This document shows, one piece after another, positions 1-9,539 of a stretch of 64,000 bases of DNA. Both the position numbers and the translations under genes were made by a program. Below the pieces are notes generated by a model. It worked only from the letters and a program-made list of their open reading frames with translations. It did no database searches and was not told where the DNA came from. Within the stretch, counting starts at the first letter, position 1. Each line of letters begins with the position of its first letter. This stretch comes from an uncultured Lachnospiraceae bacterium (GTDB lineage Bacteria; Bacillota; Clostridia; Lachnospirales; Lachnospiraceae), in contig CACWQE010000001.1 of the NCBI GenBank assembly GCA_902762905.1, positions 124,001-188,000 on the forward strand, read 5' to 3'.

Positions 1-1
1 A

Positions 2-217
2 CGCAGTGAACAGGAAGCGAAACAGATATTGAAGGCACGTTTTCAGGAAAAAATCAAAACATTTCATGAAAAAAAGGTAGAAATCATAGAAAATAATGTT
101 ACAATAGAAAAGAAAGACGGGAAAATGATCGCAACCGGAGAATTGATCTTGAATGAATCGGTTGCTGGCTGGAAAGAATCATCAGGAGATCATCCGGTTC
201 CGTCGTCGGAGGAATAG
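2..217 (+). CDS. yqfD: Sporulation protein YqfD, C-terminal end (partial)
   Basis: Only the last 71 codons are present; the reading frame is open to the left edge of the window. The fragment is rich in Lys and Glu and has the helical, charged look of the YqfD C-terminus (A-x-x-I-L-K-A-R-F followed by a short beta-like stretch ending near I-A-T-G-E-L). YqfD is a membrane protein needed for sporulation in Bacilli and Clostridia and almost always sits directly before phoH, as here. The identification rests mainly on this position and the general character of the tail. A short internal TTG exists but is not a real start. Confidence 0.65.
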   Translation, partial: RSEQEAKQILKARFQEKIKTFHEKKVEIIENNVTIEKKDGKMIATGELILNESVAGWKESSGDHPVPSSEE

Positions 218-233
218 AGAACAGGAGAATAAT

Positions 234-1214
234 ATGAGTGCATGTGAGAAAAGCATCATGATACCAGCGGATTGCATTGCAAATGTGTTCGGACAGTTCG
301 ACACACACGTCAAACGGATTGAACGTACTCTGAATGTGACGATGGTGTTGCGGGATACCCAGCTTAAGATTATGGGAGAAGAAACATTTGTTAATAAGGC
401 GATAGAAGTTATAGAATCATTGGTTGGTCTTGCCAAGAGAGGAAATACAATTACAGAGCAGAATGTCAATTATGCATTATCTTTATCAGAAGAACACCAT
501 TCGGATACAGTGGTAGAACTAGATAAAGATGTGATTTGTCATACCGTGAATGGAAAACCGGTAAAGGCAAAGACAATCGGTCAGAGACAATATCTGAATG
601 CAATTGATAAACATATGATTGTTTTCGGAGTTGGTCCTGCAGGAACCGGTAAGACATATCTTGCAATGGCAAAGGCGATTACAGCATTTAAGAATGATGA
701 GGTAAACCGGATCATATTGACCAGACCTGCAATTGAAGCAGGCGAGAAATTAGGATTTCTTCCGGGAGATCTGCAGAGTAAGGTAGATCCATATCTGCGT
801 CCATTATATGATGCCCTTTATGAAATTATGGGGGCAGACAGTTTCCTTAAGAATATGGAAAAAGGGTTGATTGAAGTTGCACCACTTGCCTATATGCGAG
901 GCAGAACGTTAGATAATGCGTTTATTGTGTTGGACGAGGCACAGAATACAACACCAGCTCAGATGAAGATGTTTCTGACCCGAATTGGATTTGGTTCCAA
1001 AGCCATTATAACCGGTGATCTGTCGCAAAAAGATATTCCAAAGGATGCAGTAAGTGGATTGGATGTAGCACTTAAAGTCTTACGGAATGTAGAAGATATT
1101 GCAGTGTGCCATATGACAAGTCAGGATGTAGTAAGACACCCGTTAGTGCAGCGGATTGTCAAGGCATATGATGATTATGAGGCGAAGCATACAAGGAAAG
1201 GAAACCGTTCATAG
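234..1214 (+). CDS. phoH: PhoH family P-loop ATPase
   Basis: A 326-residue PhoH-like protein. The ATPase core shows a Walker A motif GPAGTGKT at residues 134-141 and a Walker B motif VLDEAQN around residues 232-238. The N-terminal part (about 15-75) resembles a KH-like nucleic-acid-binding domain, which fits the proposed role of PhoH proteins in RNA metabolism as ATP-dependent RNA-acting enzymes. The frame is open further upstream, but the ATG at 234 follows an AGGAGA ribosome binding site and lies just after the yqfD stop, so this start is preferred. It is followed by ybeY, a common pairing in Firmicutes that points to a shared role in rRNA maturation and quality control. Confidence 0.93.
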   Translation: MSACEKSIMIPADCIANVFGQFDTHVKRIERTLNVTMVLRDTQLKIMGEETFVNKAIEVIESLVGLAKRGNTITEQNVNYALSLSEEHHSDTVVELDKDVICHTVNGKPVKAKTIGQRQYLNAIDKHMIVFGVGPAGTGKTYLAMAKAITAFKNDEVNRIILTRPAIEAGEKLGFLPGDLQSKVDPYLRPLYDALYEIMGADSFLKNMEKGLIEVAPLAYMRGRTLDNAFIVLDEAQNTTPAQMKMFLTRIGFGSKAIITGDLSQKDIPKDAVSGLDVALKVLRNVEDIAVCHMTSQDVVRHPLVQRIVKAYDDYEAKHTRKGNRS

Positions 1215-1218
1215 AATC

Positions 1219-1247
1219 TTGATTTATCCCTATATATCGTATATAAT
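1219..1247 (+). promoter_or_regulatory. Putative sigma-A promoter for ybeY
   Basis: TTGATT (1219-1224) and TATAAT (1242-1247) are separated by exactly 17 bases in the 117-base gap between phoH and ybeY. A small inverted repeat GATTCAG-TT-CTGAATC follows the -10 box and would lie at the start of the transcript. Confidence 0.6.
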
Positions 1248-1331
1248 AGATTCAGTTCTGAATCGGGATTACAAGATATAGAGTGACGATTTCAGGGAAT
1301 TATTATAACAACTGTGAATGGAAGAGGAAAG

Positions 1332-1841
1332 ATGACAATATTACTAGAGAATGAATGTGATATCGATCTTGGAATGGATTATGAGGCAATTGCTTCGCGG
1401 GTAGTGGAAGCAGCACTTGATTATGTGAAGTGTCCATATGAGTGCGAAGTGAATATTTTATTGACAGATAATGATGGTATTCAGGCTGTGAATAAGCAGA
1501 TGCGTCAGATCGATGCACCGACGGATGTTCTTTCGTTTCCAATGATTGATTTTGAGACAGAGGCAGATTTTTCGATTGCAGAGACAGACGAAGCATCTTA
1601 TTTTGATGCTGCAACCGGAGAATTATTGTTAGGGGATATCATGATTTCATTAGAGAAAGTGATAGAACAGTCTAAGCAGTACAATCACAGTGTTGTAAGG
1701 GAATATGCTTTTTTAATTGCACATAGTATGCTGCATTTATCAGGATATGATCACATGGTAGATGAAGAACGAATCCGTATGGAGCAGATGCAGGAAGCAA
1801 TTTTACAAAGTATAGGTTATACAAGAGACATTACAGAGTAA
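1332..1841 (+). CDS. ybeY: Endoribonuclease YbeY (rRNA maturation)
   Basis: A 169-residue YbeY, a zinc-dependent endoribonuclease that trims 16S rRNA 3' ends and takes part in ribosome quality control. The family signature H-x3-H-x5-H is visible in the C-terminal third as HSMLHLSGYDH, where the three histidines bind zinc. Upstream is the conserved NxxxR...TDVLSFPM segment. A GTG at 1314 opens the frame six codons earlier, but the ATG at 1332 sits behind AGAGGAAAG and gives the usual length, although the spacing is short. The gene lies between phoH and a lipoprotein gene; the usual neighbours dgkA and era are absent, but cdd follows 1.1 kb later. Confidence 0.93.
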   Translation: MTILLENECDIDLGMDYEAIASRVVEAALDYVKCPYECEVNILLTDNDGIQAVNKQMRQIDAPTDVLSFPMIDFETEADFSIAETDEASYFDAATGELLLGDIMISLEKVIEQSKQYNHSVVREYAFLIAHSMLHLSGYDHMVDEERIRMEQMQEAILQSIGYTRDITE

Positions 1842-1851
1842 GGAGAGCATT

Positions 1852-2913
1852 ATGAAGAAGAGATTACTTGCAGCTACATTGGTAACAATTGCCGCTTTGG
1901 GATTGTTTGGATGTGGTAAGAAAGAAGAAGCAACAACAGAAAGTACGACAGAAGCAACAACTGAGGCAACAACAGAGGATACTGCACATGAAGGAATGGA
2001 ATATAATGAATTAACCGGTGAATGGTCAAAGGATTATGTACCACACAGACCAGTTGCTGTTATGATCAATAACCTGAAAGAAGCATTGCCTTCTTCTAGT
2101 ACCAAACAGGCAGATATCATTTATGAATGTATGGTAGAAGGTGGAATTACCCGAATTATGCCAATTTTCTCTAACTATGACGGATTAGAGGCTATTGGTT
2201 CTGTTCGAAGTGCAAGACATTATTATATCAATATTGCGAATGAATACGATGCCATTTATGTACATTATGGACAATCGAAGCCGGCCAAGGAGAAATTGGA
2301 GAAACATGCCATTGATAATATCAATGGATTAACATATGATGCCGGTTTCTATCGTGACAGCAGTCGTGTTGCCCCACATAATGCATATACTTCCGGCGAA
2401 CGTATTGTAAAAGGTATTGAAGATTTTGGATATTCTACAGAGTATGATGATTCTCACGAGAAAGTATTTTCTTTTAACGAGGAAGATACAGAGCTTACGA
2501 ATGGACAGGATGCGAATACGGTTCATGTGAATTTCAGCAGTTATTCAAAGCCGTATTTTGTATATAATGCAGATACAAAGTTATATGACCGTTATGAATA
2601 TGATGCACCACAGGTGGATGCACTTGCAGATGAGAATGACAATGTACTGAATTTCAAGAATGTGATCATTCAGATTTCACAGTATGAATGTATCAATCCG
2701 AAGAATGATCTTCAGGAGCTGACACAGGTAGGGGAGGGAAATGGTTATTACTGTACGGATGGTAAAGCAATTCCAATTACCTGGAAGAAAGATAACAAGA
2801 AGGGAAAGACAAAGTATTATACCGAAGATGGACAGGAATTACTGTTGAATCCTGGTAAGACATGGATCTCTATTATTGGTAACGGTGATAATACAGGAGT
2901 TTCTTTTGAATAA
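1852..2913 (+). CDS. DUF3048 (YerB-like) lipoprotein
   Basis: A 353-residue secreted lipoprotein. The N-terminus has a basic start, a hydrophobic stretch and a lipobox ending LFGC, so Cys21 is the likely lipidation site. A Thr/Glu-rich linker (about 25-45) follows, then a DUF3048 domain with the typical PVAVMINN and SVRSARHYY segments, and a C-terminal part ending in a second conserved block (GKTWISII). YerB-family proteins are extracellular and their biochemical role is not settled. The gene begins 10 bases after ybeY and is likely co-transcribed. It ends at a hairpin before cdd. Confidence 0.88.
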   Translation: MKKRLLAATLVTIAALGLFGCGKKEEATTESTTEATTEATTEDTAHEGMEYNELTGEWSKDYVPHRPVAVMINNLKEALPSSSTKQADIIYECMVEGGITRIMPIFSNYDGLEAIGSVRSARHYYINIANEYDAIYVHYGQSKPAKEKLEKHAIDNINGLTYDAGFYRDSSRVAPHNAYTSGERIVKGIEDFGYSTEYDDSHEKVFSFNEEDTELTNGQDANTVHVNFSSYSKPYFVYNADTKLYDRYEYDAPQVDALADENDNVLNFKNVIIQISQYECINPKNDLQELTQVGEGNGYYCTDGKAIPITWKKDNKKGKTKYYTEDGQELLLNPGKTWISIIGNGDNTGVSFE

Positions 2914-2925
2914 ATGATGTAATAT

Positions 2926-2961
2926 CATAAGGGGTTGTCCCAATCGGAACAGCCCCTTATG
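2926..2961 (+). terminator. Inverted repeat, probable weak terminator
   Basis: A 13-bp stem (CATAAGGGGTTGT pairing with ACAGCCCCTTATG, one G-U pair) with a 10-base loop lies just behind the DUF3048 stop codon. Only CTTTAGG follows, not a run of T, so termination may be partial and cdd may be reached by read-through. Confidence 0.6.
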
Positions 2962-2982
2962 CTTTAGGAAGAAGGTAGACAT

Positions 2983-3360
2983 ATGACCAAAGAAGAATTG
3001 ATCGTTTGTGCCAGAAAGGCAGCTACAAAAGCATATGCACCATATTCGAATTTTACAGTAGGCGCAGCATTGCTCACCAGACAGGGCAAAGTATATACAG
3101 GTTGCAATATCGAGAATGCATCATATGGTGCAACCAACTGTGCAGAACGTACTGCCATATTCAAAGCTGTATCCGAAGGAGAAAGAGATTTTGTGGCAAT
3201 TGCAATTGTTGCAGGGGATGGTTCAACCGCATATCCATGTGGAATCTGTTTACAGGTTATGAATGAATTTCTGCCAGAGGGTGAAGTGATACTGGAAGAG
3301 AAGGGTGCGATTGCTGCATATTCCTTGAAAGAATTATTGCCAAAGGGGTTCATATTATAA
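2983..3360 (+). CDS. cdd: Cytidine deaminase
   Basis: A 125-residue homotetramer-type cytidine deaminase of pyrimidine salvage, converting cytidine and deoxycytidine to uridine forms. The zinc site is clear: CAERTA contains the first Cys and the catalytic Glu, and PCGICLQVM supplies the other two Cys residues. The second motif is unusual because the common Arg in PCGxCRQ is Leu here. The N-terminal A-x-x-A-YAPYSNFTVGAAL block is normal. The gene begins after a hairpin and AAGAAGG, and the histidine kinase gene follows by 18 bases. Confidence 0.93.
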   Translation: MTKEELIVCARKAATKAYAPYSNFTVGAALLTRQGKVYTGCNIENASYGATNCAERTAIFKAVSEGERDFVAIAIVAGDGSTAYPCGICLQVMNEFLPEGEVILEEKGAIAAYSLKELLPKGFIL

Positions 3361-3378
3361 GATACATGAGAGGGAGTT

Positions 3379-5964
3379 ATGTTTGATATTCTATTTCATA
3401 TACAATTATTAGGCGTTGTTATTGGATTTGCCAACTTAATTGTTGTAAGCATACAGAAAAGTTCAGAGAATCAGAAGATTTTGATGGCGGCATCTACCTG
3501 TGCGTTTATAAGCATCATTGCTTATACACTTGAAATGCAGGCAACCAATATACCAGAGATGTTGTTGGCGGCTCGTTTTGGTTATATTGGTAAGTCGTAC
3601 GTTATGATTTTACTGATTCTTTTTGAATGCAGATATTGCAATGTGAAGATTTCAGATAAGATCATGAAAGGGATATTTATTTTTAATACTTTTATGCTTT
3701 TGGTAATACTGACTTGTCCACAGCATGATTTTTATTATAAGAATATTGGCATGGTCACTTCAGGATTTTTCCCGCACCTTCAATTTGAACGTGGAATTGG
3801 CTATTATATGTTTATGGCTGTTACATTATGCCTGATGGGATATTCCTGCTATATATCTTTGGTACAGTGTCTGAAACGCAAAGGAGACGAACGTAAGAGA
3901 ATCTTTCTGTTGATGTTGGCGGGAGTGTTTCCAACACTGATTCTGGGTCTGTATTTAAGTGGTGTTCTGAATGAATTTGATCCAACGCCGATTGGAATTA
4001 CTATTTCATGCTGTCTGGTAACGGTAAATGTACTGAATTACGGATTGCTGGATACAATGCAATTAGCAAGAGAGAATGTGATTGAGAATATCAAAGAAGG
4101 TGTTCTGATCGTAGATGCGAATTATAACTTGTTATATTGTAATGATGTTGCAAAAGATATCTTTCCACAATTACAGGATGAGACAAAAGTAAATGATATC
4201 GTAACTAAGGTGTTTGACACGGAAGAGGAATCGGTATATAACAGTCAGAATAAGAATTATGAAATCCGGGTGTCTCCGTTATCAGAGGATTCCGTAGTCA
4301 GGGGCTATATGGCATGGATATTTGACATGACGTTTATTAATCGATATACCGACGAGATGATAGCACTAAAGCAGGAGGCAGAGCGTGCAAATCAGGCGAA
4401 ATCCGTATTCCTTGCTAATATGAGTCATGAGATTCGGACTCCGATGAATGCAATTATGGGATTTTCTTCTCTTGCATTACAAGAAGATAACGTAGAACAG
4501 ATGAAGGAACAGATTGGATATATCTATAGTTCTGCCAAATCCCTATTAAACATTATTAATGAGATTTTAGATATATCTAAGATTGAGTCCGGTAAACTGG
4601 AATTGTCTATGAGAGACTATTTTACCAAAACATTATTTGCAGATGTTATTTCTATTATCAGCTCGCAGATTCACGCAGACAGGGTTCGATTTAATTATGA
4701 GATACCAGAGAATTTTCCATCTGTCTTGAATGGAGATGAGACGAGATTACGGGAGGTTTTAATCAATCTTCTGAATAATGCAGTGAAATACACACAAAAA
4801 GGAAAAATTGTATTACAAATTGACATAGAAGATCAGACAGAGGATGCAGTTCATTTTGTGATGAGGATTACAGATACGGGAGTCGGAATCCGAAAGGAAG
4901 AACAGGAGAAGATATTTGGAATGTTTGTCCGGTCAGATAATAAGGAGAATATCAACATTGAGGGATCAGGATTAGGGTTATCTATTGTCAAAGGTTACGT
5001 AGAATTAATGGGTGGTACTTTAGTGTGTGATAGTGAATACGGAAAAGGGACTTCTTTCTCGGTTCATTTAACACAAAAGATTGTAGATGCAAGACCAATG
5101 GGATGTGTAGAATATAACGAGGAAGATGTTACGAAACCAGTTGATTTATCTTTTGCGGATTATTCTGCGTTAGTTGTGGATGATAATGAGATTAATTTGA
5201 TTGTTACAAAACAGATATTAGAGCAATATCAAATACAGACGGATGTTGTATTGAGTGGACAAGCCGCAATTGAGGCTATCGAACAAAAGCATTATGATAT
5301 TATATTTATTGATCATATGATGCCAGAGATGGATGGAGTTGAAACAATGCACCGGATACGCCGGATGCATGGGTGTTTAGTACATACTATTCTGGTCGCA
5401 TTAACAGCAAATGCCATAGATGGAGTGAAAGAACAGTTGTTGGCAGAAGGTTTTGATCATTATTTAAGCAAACCATTATTGAAAGATGCTTTGGAACGAT
5501 TATTACTCGCCTGTTTTCAGGTAAAACAGGCGGAGCAACAGATAGCAGCTGCCGGAAAACCCGCAATAGAAGAACGATTGCAACGGGCAGGTGTAGATAT
5601 GAAAGCGGGCTTGTCTTATTGTAATGGTGATACAGAGATATATTATGAAATCTTGAATCTGGCAATAGAGACATATAACGAGAAAAGCCAGAAGTTAGAG
5701 CAGTATTATAGAAGCAGGGATTATAAGAATTACTTAGTTGCCATTCATGGACTCAAGTCTACTTTGTGGATTGTCGGAGCTACCGGGTTAGGAGATTTTG
5801 CTCAAAGGCAGGAACACTCTTTGAAATCCGAGAATACAGAATATGTTGAGAATACATACAGTGCATTGCAAAAGGATTATCATGAACTGGTCTGCCATAT
5901 ATATGAAACACTTGTAGAATTCTCATTGATAAGGGATGATCTTAAACATTGGAAGTCAATGTAA
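3379..5964 (+). CDS. Hybrid sensor histidine kinase (7TM-PAS-HisKA-HATPase-REC-Hpt)
   Basis: An 861-residue membrane kinase carrying a full phosphorelay. Residues 1-225 contain about seven hydrophobic helices like the histidine-kinase N-terminal 7TM domain. A degenerate PAS domain follows at about 230-320. The HisKA motif SHEIRTPMN has the phosphoacceptor His350. The ATPase domain shows an N box (INLLNNAVKY), DTGVGI and GSGLGLSIV. The receiver has Asp645 in IDHMMPEMDG, and a C-terminal Hpt domain has His790 in IHGLKS. No response regulator gene with a DNA-binding output lies next to it, so the final target is unknown. The gene follows cdd by 18 bases. Confidence 0.92.
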   Translation: MFDILFHIQLLGVVIGFANLIVVSIQKSSENQKILMAASTCAFISIIAYTLEMQATNIPEMLLAARFGYIGKSYVMILLILFECRYCNVKISDKIMKGIFIFNTFMLLVILTCPQHDFYYKNIGMVTSGFFPHLQFERGIGYYMFMAVTLCLMGYSCYISLVQCLKRKGDERKRIFLLMLAGVFPTLILGLYLSGVLNEFDPTPIGITISCCLVTVNVLNYGLLDTMQLARENVIENIKEGVLIVDANYNLLYCNDVAKDIFPQLQDETKVNDIVTKVFDTEEESVYNSQNKNYEIRVSPLSEDSVVRGYMAWIFDMTFINRYTDEMIALKQEAERANQAKSVFLANMSHEIRTPMNAIMGFSSLALQEDNVEQMKEQIGYIYSSAKSLLNIINEILDISKIESGKLELSMRDYFTKTLFADVISIISSQIHADRVRFNYEIPENFPSVLNGDETRLREVLINLLNNAVKYTQKGKIVLQIDIEDQTEDAVHFVMRITDTGVGIRKEEQEKIFGMFVRSDNKENINIEGSGLGLSIVKGYVELMGGTLVCDSEYGKGTSFSVHLTQKIVDARPMGCVEYNEEDVTKPVDLSFADYSALVVDDNEINLIVTKQILEQYQIQTDVVLSGQAAIEAIEQKHYDIIFIDHMMPEMDGVETMHRIRRMHGCLVHTILVALTANAIDGVKEQLLAEGFDHYLSKPLLKDALERLLLACFQVKQAEQQIAAAGKPAIEERLQRAGVDMKAGLSYCNGDTEIYYEILNLAIETYNEKSQKLEQYYRSRDYKNYLVAIHGLKSTLWIVGATGLGDFAQRQEHSLKSENTEYVENTYSALQKDYHELVCHIYETLVEFSLIRDDLKHWKSM

Positions 5965-6024
5965 TATGAATAAGATGTGATCGGCTTGGTCATACTTTCT
6001 CTATAGGAAATCCTGGAGGAAGCT

Positions 6025-6621
6025 ATGAAGAGAAATATTATATTTGCAGTATTTGCATTGTTGACAGGTGTAATAGCAGCCGTTTCGGTCTATGCTTATC
6101 AATATTTTTATCCGGAAAAATATATACGTACACAGGATGGGCATTATGAAAATGTAACAACAGTGAAAGAACAATCTCCTTTTCCTATCACACAGGAGAC
6201 ACATTTTCAAGTGGAGTATTATTACAAAGAAGAAGATCGCACCCTGACAGAGGATATTGGAAGCATTCCTGCTTTGCTTGGCTGTGATAAATCAGGAGTA
6301 GAGCGTTATCTGAAAGATTACATGCGCCATTTATCCAAAGAAGAGCAGGAGGAAGGACTTGTATCTTATGGAATGATTGCCTATCGTGGTAATACGATAT
6401 ATTTACGTAAGACTTATCAAAAGCCTGTCTACAACGGGTATTATGCAAAGTCTTTTAACGGATATGTAGTCATTATGAATGGGGATGAAAAGACCGTGTA
6501 TGAATACACACAGATTCCCATTCATTTACTTCCAGATGATATGAAAGAACAGGTTATGAATGGATATTATCTAGATAATGAAGAAGATTTGTATAATTTT
6601 TTGGAGAATTATTCAAGTTGA
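6025..6621 (+). CDS. Unknown membrane-anchored extracytoplasmic protein
   Basis: A 198-residue protein with one N-terminal hydrophobic helix (about residues 5-27) after a short basic start, and no lipobox, so it is probably anchored with the rest outside. The C-terminal 60 residues (from about 135) have an I-P-I-x-L-LPDDMKEQV-NGYY-x-EEDLYNFLENYSS pattern that loosely recalls the C-terminal domain of the BofC family, but this is a weak impression. It lies 60 bases after the histidine kinase and 18 bases before the flavoprotein gene, so it may belong to either unit. I do not recognise its function. Confidence 0.7.
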   Translation: MKRNIIFAVFALLTGVIAAVSVYAYQYFYPEKYIRTQDGHYENVTTVKEQSPFPITQETHFQVEYYYKEEDRTLTEDIGSIPALLGCDKSGVERYLKDYMRHLSKEEQEEGLVSYGMIAYRGNTIYLRKTYQKPVYNGYYAKSFNGYVVIMNGDEKTVYEYTQIPIHLLPDDMKEQVMNGYYLDNEEDLYNFLENYSS

Positions 6622-6639
6622 CAGAACAAAGGAGTTACC

Positions 6640-7911
6640 ATGAAATACGATATTATTATTGTTGGTGCCGGGGCAGCTGGATTATGTGCAGCCTATGCAG
6701 CATCTCATGCTAATATAAACCTGCGGATTGCAGTGCTAGAAAGACAATCAGTATGCGGCCGGAAGCTGAGTGCATCCGGTAATGGAAAAGGTAATCTGAC
6801 TAACGCAGATTTTCAGTCGGAATATTATCATTCCTTTGAGCAATCAGATATTGAACAGTGGGTGCTGCAACATTCCTATAAAGAGATCGTATCATTTTTT
6901 GAGCAGATTGGTATTCCGTTATATGGGAAGAATGGATATTATTATCCGATGTCGAATCAGGCAAAGCAGGTGACCGGACTTCTTGTTGATAAATGCAGGA
7001 AGAATGGTGTTTCATTTATTCTGAATACGGAAGTTACTGATGTTAGCAGGAAACGTAACCGGGATAATTGTTATGTTCTAACTGATGTAGAAGGTAATAC
7101 GTATGAAGGACGTTCTGTTATTCTTAGTACCGGAGGTGCAGCTGCTCCGAAACTTGGAGGAAACCGATCAGGATATCAGTTAGCCCAGAAGTTAAAATAT
7201 TCCGTAAGTCCGATTCATTCTGTATTACGTCCAATCTATGTTGAGGATCCCTTATTGAAACTTGCGAAAGGAGTTCGTTTGGATGGCGAGGTAACGTTAC
7301 AGGGGGCAGAAGGCGTGATTGCGCGGGAGTCCGGACAGATTCAATGGAATGCGGATAATCTATCGGGAATTGTAATGATGAATCTTTCCTGCTATCTACC
7401 GTATCAGACACAGGAGACAGAATTACATATTGATCTGTTGCCGGATTATTCCTGGAATGCATTGCGTGCGTATCTGAAACAACAATGTGACCGAAATCCC
7501 AAACAGACAATACAGACCTTACTTTTGGGAATCTTTCCATCTGCAATGGCACAATATCTGTTAAGACGGGTTCGTGTTGAAGAAAATCTTACCGGACAGG
7601 AGATTTCTGAAAAACAGTTAAACCGGATTACATCCAATATTAAAAAGTTGTCTTTCTGTCCATTATCAAGGGAGGATTATGAAAAGGCACAGGTTACATC
7701 AGGAGGAGTTCGACTGTCAGAGATTGATCTGACAACAATGGAATCACGAAAAGATACTGATATTTATGTAGTAGGAGAATTGTTGGATGTAAACGGATGC
7801 TGTGGAGGTTACAATCTGACATTTGCCATGTTATCAGGAATGCAGGCGGCAAATGCAATTATTGAGAAAAAGGTTAGCGGAGGCAGATATGATCGAGATT
7901 CGTGGAATTAA
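6640..7911 (+). CDS. BaiN/HI0933-like FAD-dependent oxidoreductase
   Basis: A 423-residue flavoprotein of the HI0933/BaiN family (often called aminoacetone oxidase family). The Rossmann GAGAAGLCAA binds the ADP part of FAD at residues 8-17, followed by the family signature GRKLSASGNGKGNLTN around 47-62, and a GGAAAPKLG motif. The C-terminus carries the second FAD contact, GGYNLTFAM-SG. Members reduce unsaturated substrates in some gut Clostridia, but the substrate here cannot be read from sequence. The next flavoprotein gene starts inside its last eight codons, which implies translational coupling. Confidence 0.88.
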   Translation: MKYDIIIVGAGAAGLCAAYAASHANINLRIAVLERQSVCGRKLSASGNGKGNLTNADFQSEYYHSFEQSDIEQWVLQHSYKEIVSFFEQIGIPLYGKNGYYYPMSNQAKQVTGLLVDKCRKNGVSFILNTEVTDVSRKRNRDNCYVLTDVEGNTYEGRSVILSTGGAAAPKLGGNRSGYQLAQKLKYSVSPIHSVLRPIYVEDPLLKLAKGVRLDGEVTLQGAEGVIARESGQIQWNADNLSGIVMMNLSCYLPYQTQETELHIDLLPDYSWNALRAYLKQQCDRNPKQTIQTLLLGIFPSAMAQYLLRRVRVEENLTGQEISEKQLNRITSNIKKLSFCPLSREDYEKAQVTSGGVRLSEIDLTTMESRKDTDIYVVGELLDVNGCCGGYNLTFAMLSGMQAANAIIEKKVSGGRYDRDSWN

Positions 7912-9481
7912 AGTACGTGTTGAGAAGGGACAACAGGAATTAGAACATCAGATTATGCGAAAACTGCGGTGCAAAGAATTGCCGTCATATACGATATTGA
8001 AACGTTCGATTGATGCAAGAAAGAAACCGGATATTTATTATATATATCAAGTGGGAGTTCATTTGCAAAATGAGTCCCGAGTCGTAAAGAAATTTAACGA
8101 TAATAATATTATGTTAAGTAATAGGGTGCTATATCAATTACCGGAGAACGGAGAACAACGGATGGAACATCATCCGTTAGTGATCGGAGCCGGACCTGCT
8201 GGACTATTTTGTGCACTCTTATTGGCAAAGAGAGGATTTTCGCCGATTGTAGTGGAACGCGGATTAGACGTAGAAGAGCGGCTTGCACAAGTAGAAGCGT
8301 TTTGGCAGGGACAACCATTGAATTCAGAGTGCAATGTGCAGTTTGGAGAAGGCGGTGCTGGAACATTCAGTGATGGTAAGCTGAATACGCAGGTAAAGGA
8401 TAAATATGGAAGAATCCGGTATGTATTAGAAGAATTTGTAAAGCATGGTGCACCAGAAAGCATTCTCTATGATAATAAGCCGCATATTGGAACGGATTTG
8501 TTGATCGAGGTAGTTCGAGGAATTCGACAGGAGATTGAAGAACTAGGCGGCTTGTTCTTGTTCGATACAAAAGCTGTGGATTTTCGTATGGATGGAGAAC
8601 AGATTACAGAGGTACAATTATTACATAATGGAACCAGAACCTGGGTGGCATCGAACCATGTGATATTGGCGATTGGTCATTCGGCAAGAGATACCTTTGC
8701 GATGTTATATGAGAAGACTTTGCAGATGCGTGCAAAAGACTTTGCGGTTGGAGTACGCGTAGAACATCCTGCACAATGGATTCAGAAAGCAATGTATGGA
8801 GAGGGAAAAGCCGCTAAGATGTTACCGGCGGCACCTTACAAATTGACTTATCAGGCGACGAATGGCAGAGGGGTCTACTCCTTTTGTATGTGCCCGGGAG
8901 GATATGTTGTTAATGCTTCTTCGGAAACAGGTTATACAGCTGTAAACGGAATGAGTTATAGCGGACGGGATGGTGAGAATTCTAATTCAGCGATTGTTGT
9001 TACTGTAAGAAAGGAAGATTATGGTGGAGAATCTCCGCTTGCCGGTGTAGAGTTTCAGAGAAGCTTAGAAGCTGCAGTGTATGCACAGGGAAAAGGCAAA
9101 GTCGTAGTGCAGCGTTTTGAAGACTTTGAGGCAAAGAAACCATCAGAAAGAATCGGAAGCATTATTCCTCAGATTAAGGGCGGGTATATATGTGGTGATG
9201 TCTCAGCATGCTTGCCGGATTATGTGACGGATGCTATTATAGAGGGAATACAGCATTTTGAACGGGATATTCCCGGATTTTCGCATCCAGATGCAGTTTT
9301 AACCGGAGTAGAGAGCCGGACTTCTTCTCCTGTCCGTATCGATCGTGATGATGATTTTCAATCGAATATAGCTGGCATTTATCCGTGTGGTGAGGGTGCA
9401 GGATATGCAGGAGGAATTATGTCAGCTGCTATGGATGGAATGAAGGTTGCGGAAGCGATCATTCAAAAGTATTATAGATGA
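7889..9481 (+). CDS. COG2509-type FAD-dependent dehydrogenase
   Basis: A 530-residue protein of the widely conserved, uncharacterised FAD-dependent family COG2509. An N-terminal alpha/beta domain of about 85 residues is followed by an FAD-binding GAGPAGLFCALLLA, then SECNVQFGEGGAGTFSDGKL, which marks the family. The start is set at the ATG at 7889, behind GCGGAGG, although the frame is open further upstream; this gives a 23-base overlap with the previous gene. The two flavoproteins therefore form a tight pair. The reaction is unknown. Confidence 0.88.
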   Translation: MIEIRGIKVRVEKGQQELEHQIMRKLRCKELPSYTILKRSIDARKKPDIYYIYQVGVHLQNESRVVKKFNDNNIMLSNRVLYQLPENGEQRMEHHPLVIGAGPAGLFCALLLAKRGFSPIVVERGLDVEERLAQVEAFWQGQPLNSECNVQFGEGGAGTFSDGKLNTQVKDKYGRIRYVLEEFVKHGAPESILYDNKPHIGTDLLIEVVRGIRQEIEELGGLFLFDTKAVDFRMDGEQITEVQLLHNGTRTWVASNHVILAIGHSARDTFAMLYEKTLQMRAKDFAVGVRVEHPAQWIQKAMYGEGKAAKMLPAAPYKLTYQATNGRGVYSFCMCPGGYVVNASSETGYTAVNGMSYSGRDGENSNSAIVVTVRKEDYGGESPLAGVEFQRSLEAAVYAQGKGKVVVQRFEDFEAKKPSERIGSIIPQIKGGYICGDVSACLPDYVTDAIIEGIQHFERDIPGFSHPDAVLTGVESRTSSPVRIDRDDDFQSNIAGIYPCGEGAGYAGGIMSAAMDGMKVAEAIIQKYYR

Positions 9482-9539
9482 TCGGCCGGAATAATTTGAG
9501 AAAAAAACAGATAACAATAAGTCAGAGAGGAATTAATAC

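Noticed and set aside
1314..1331. GTG start for ybeY six codons upstream
   Set aside because: The nearest GGGA is about 20 bases away, and the ATG at 1332 with AGAGG matches the family length.
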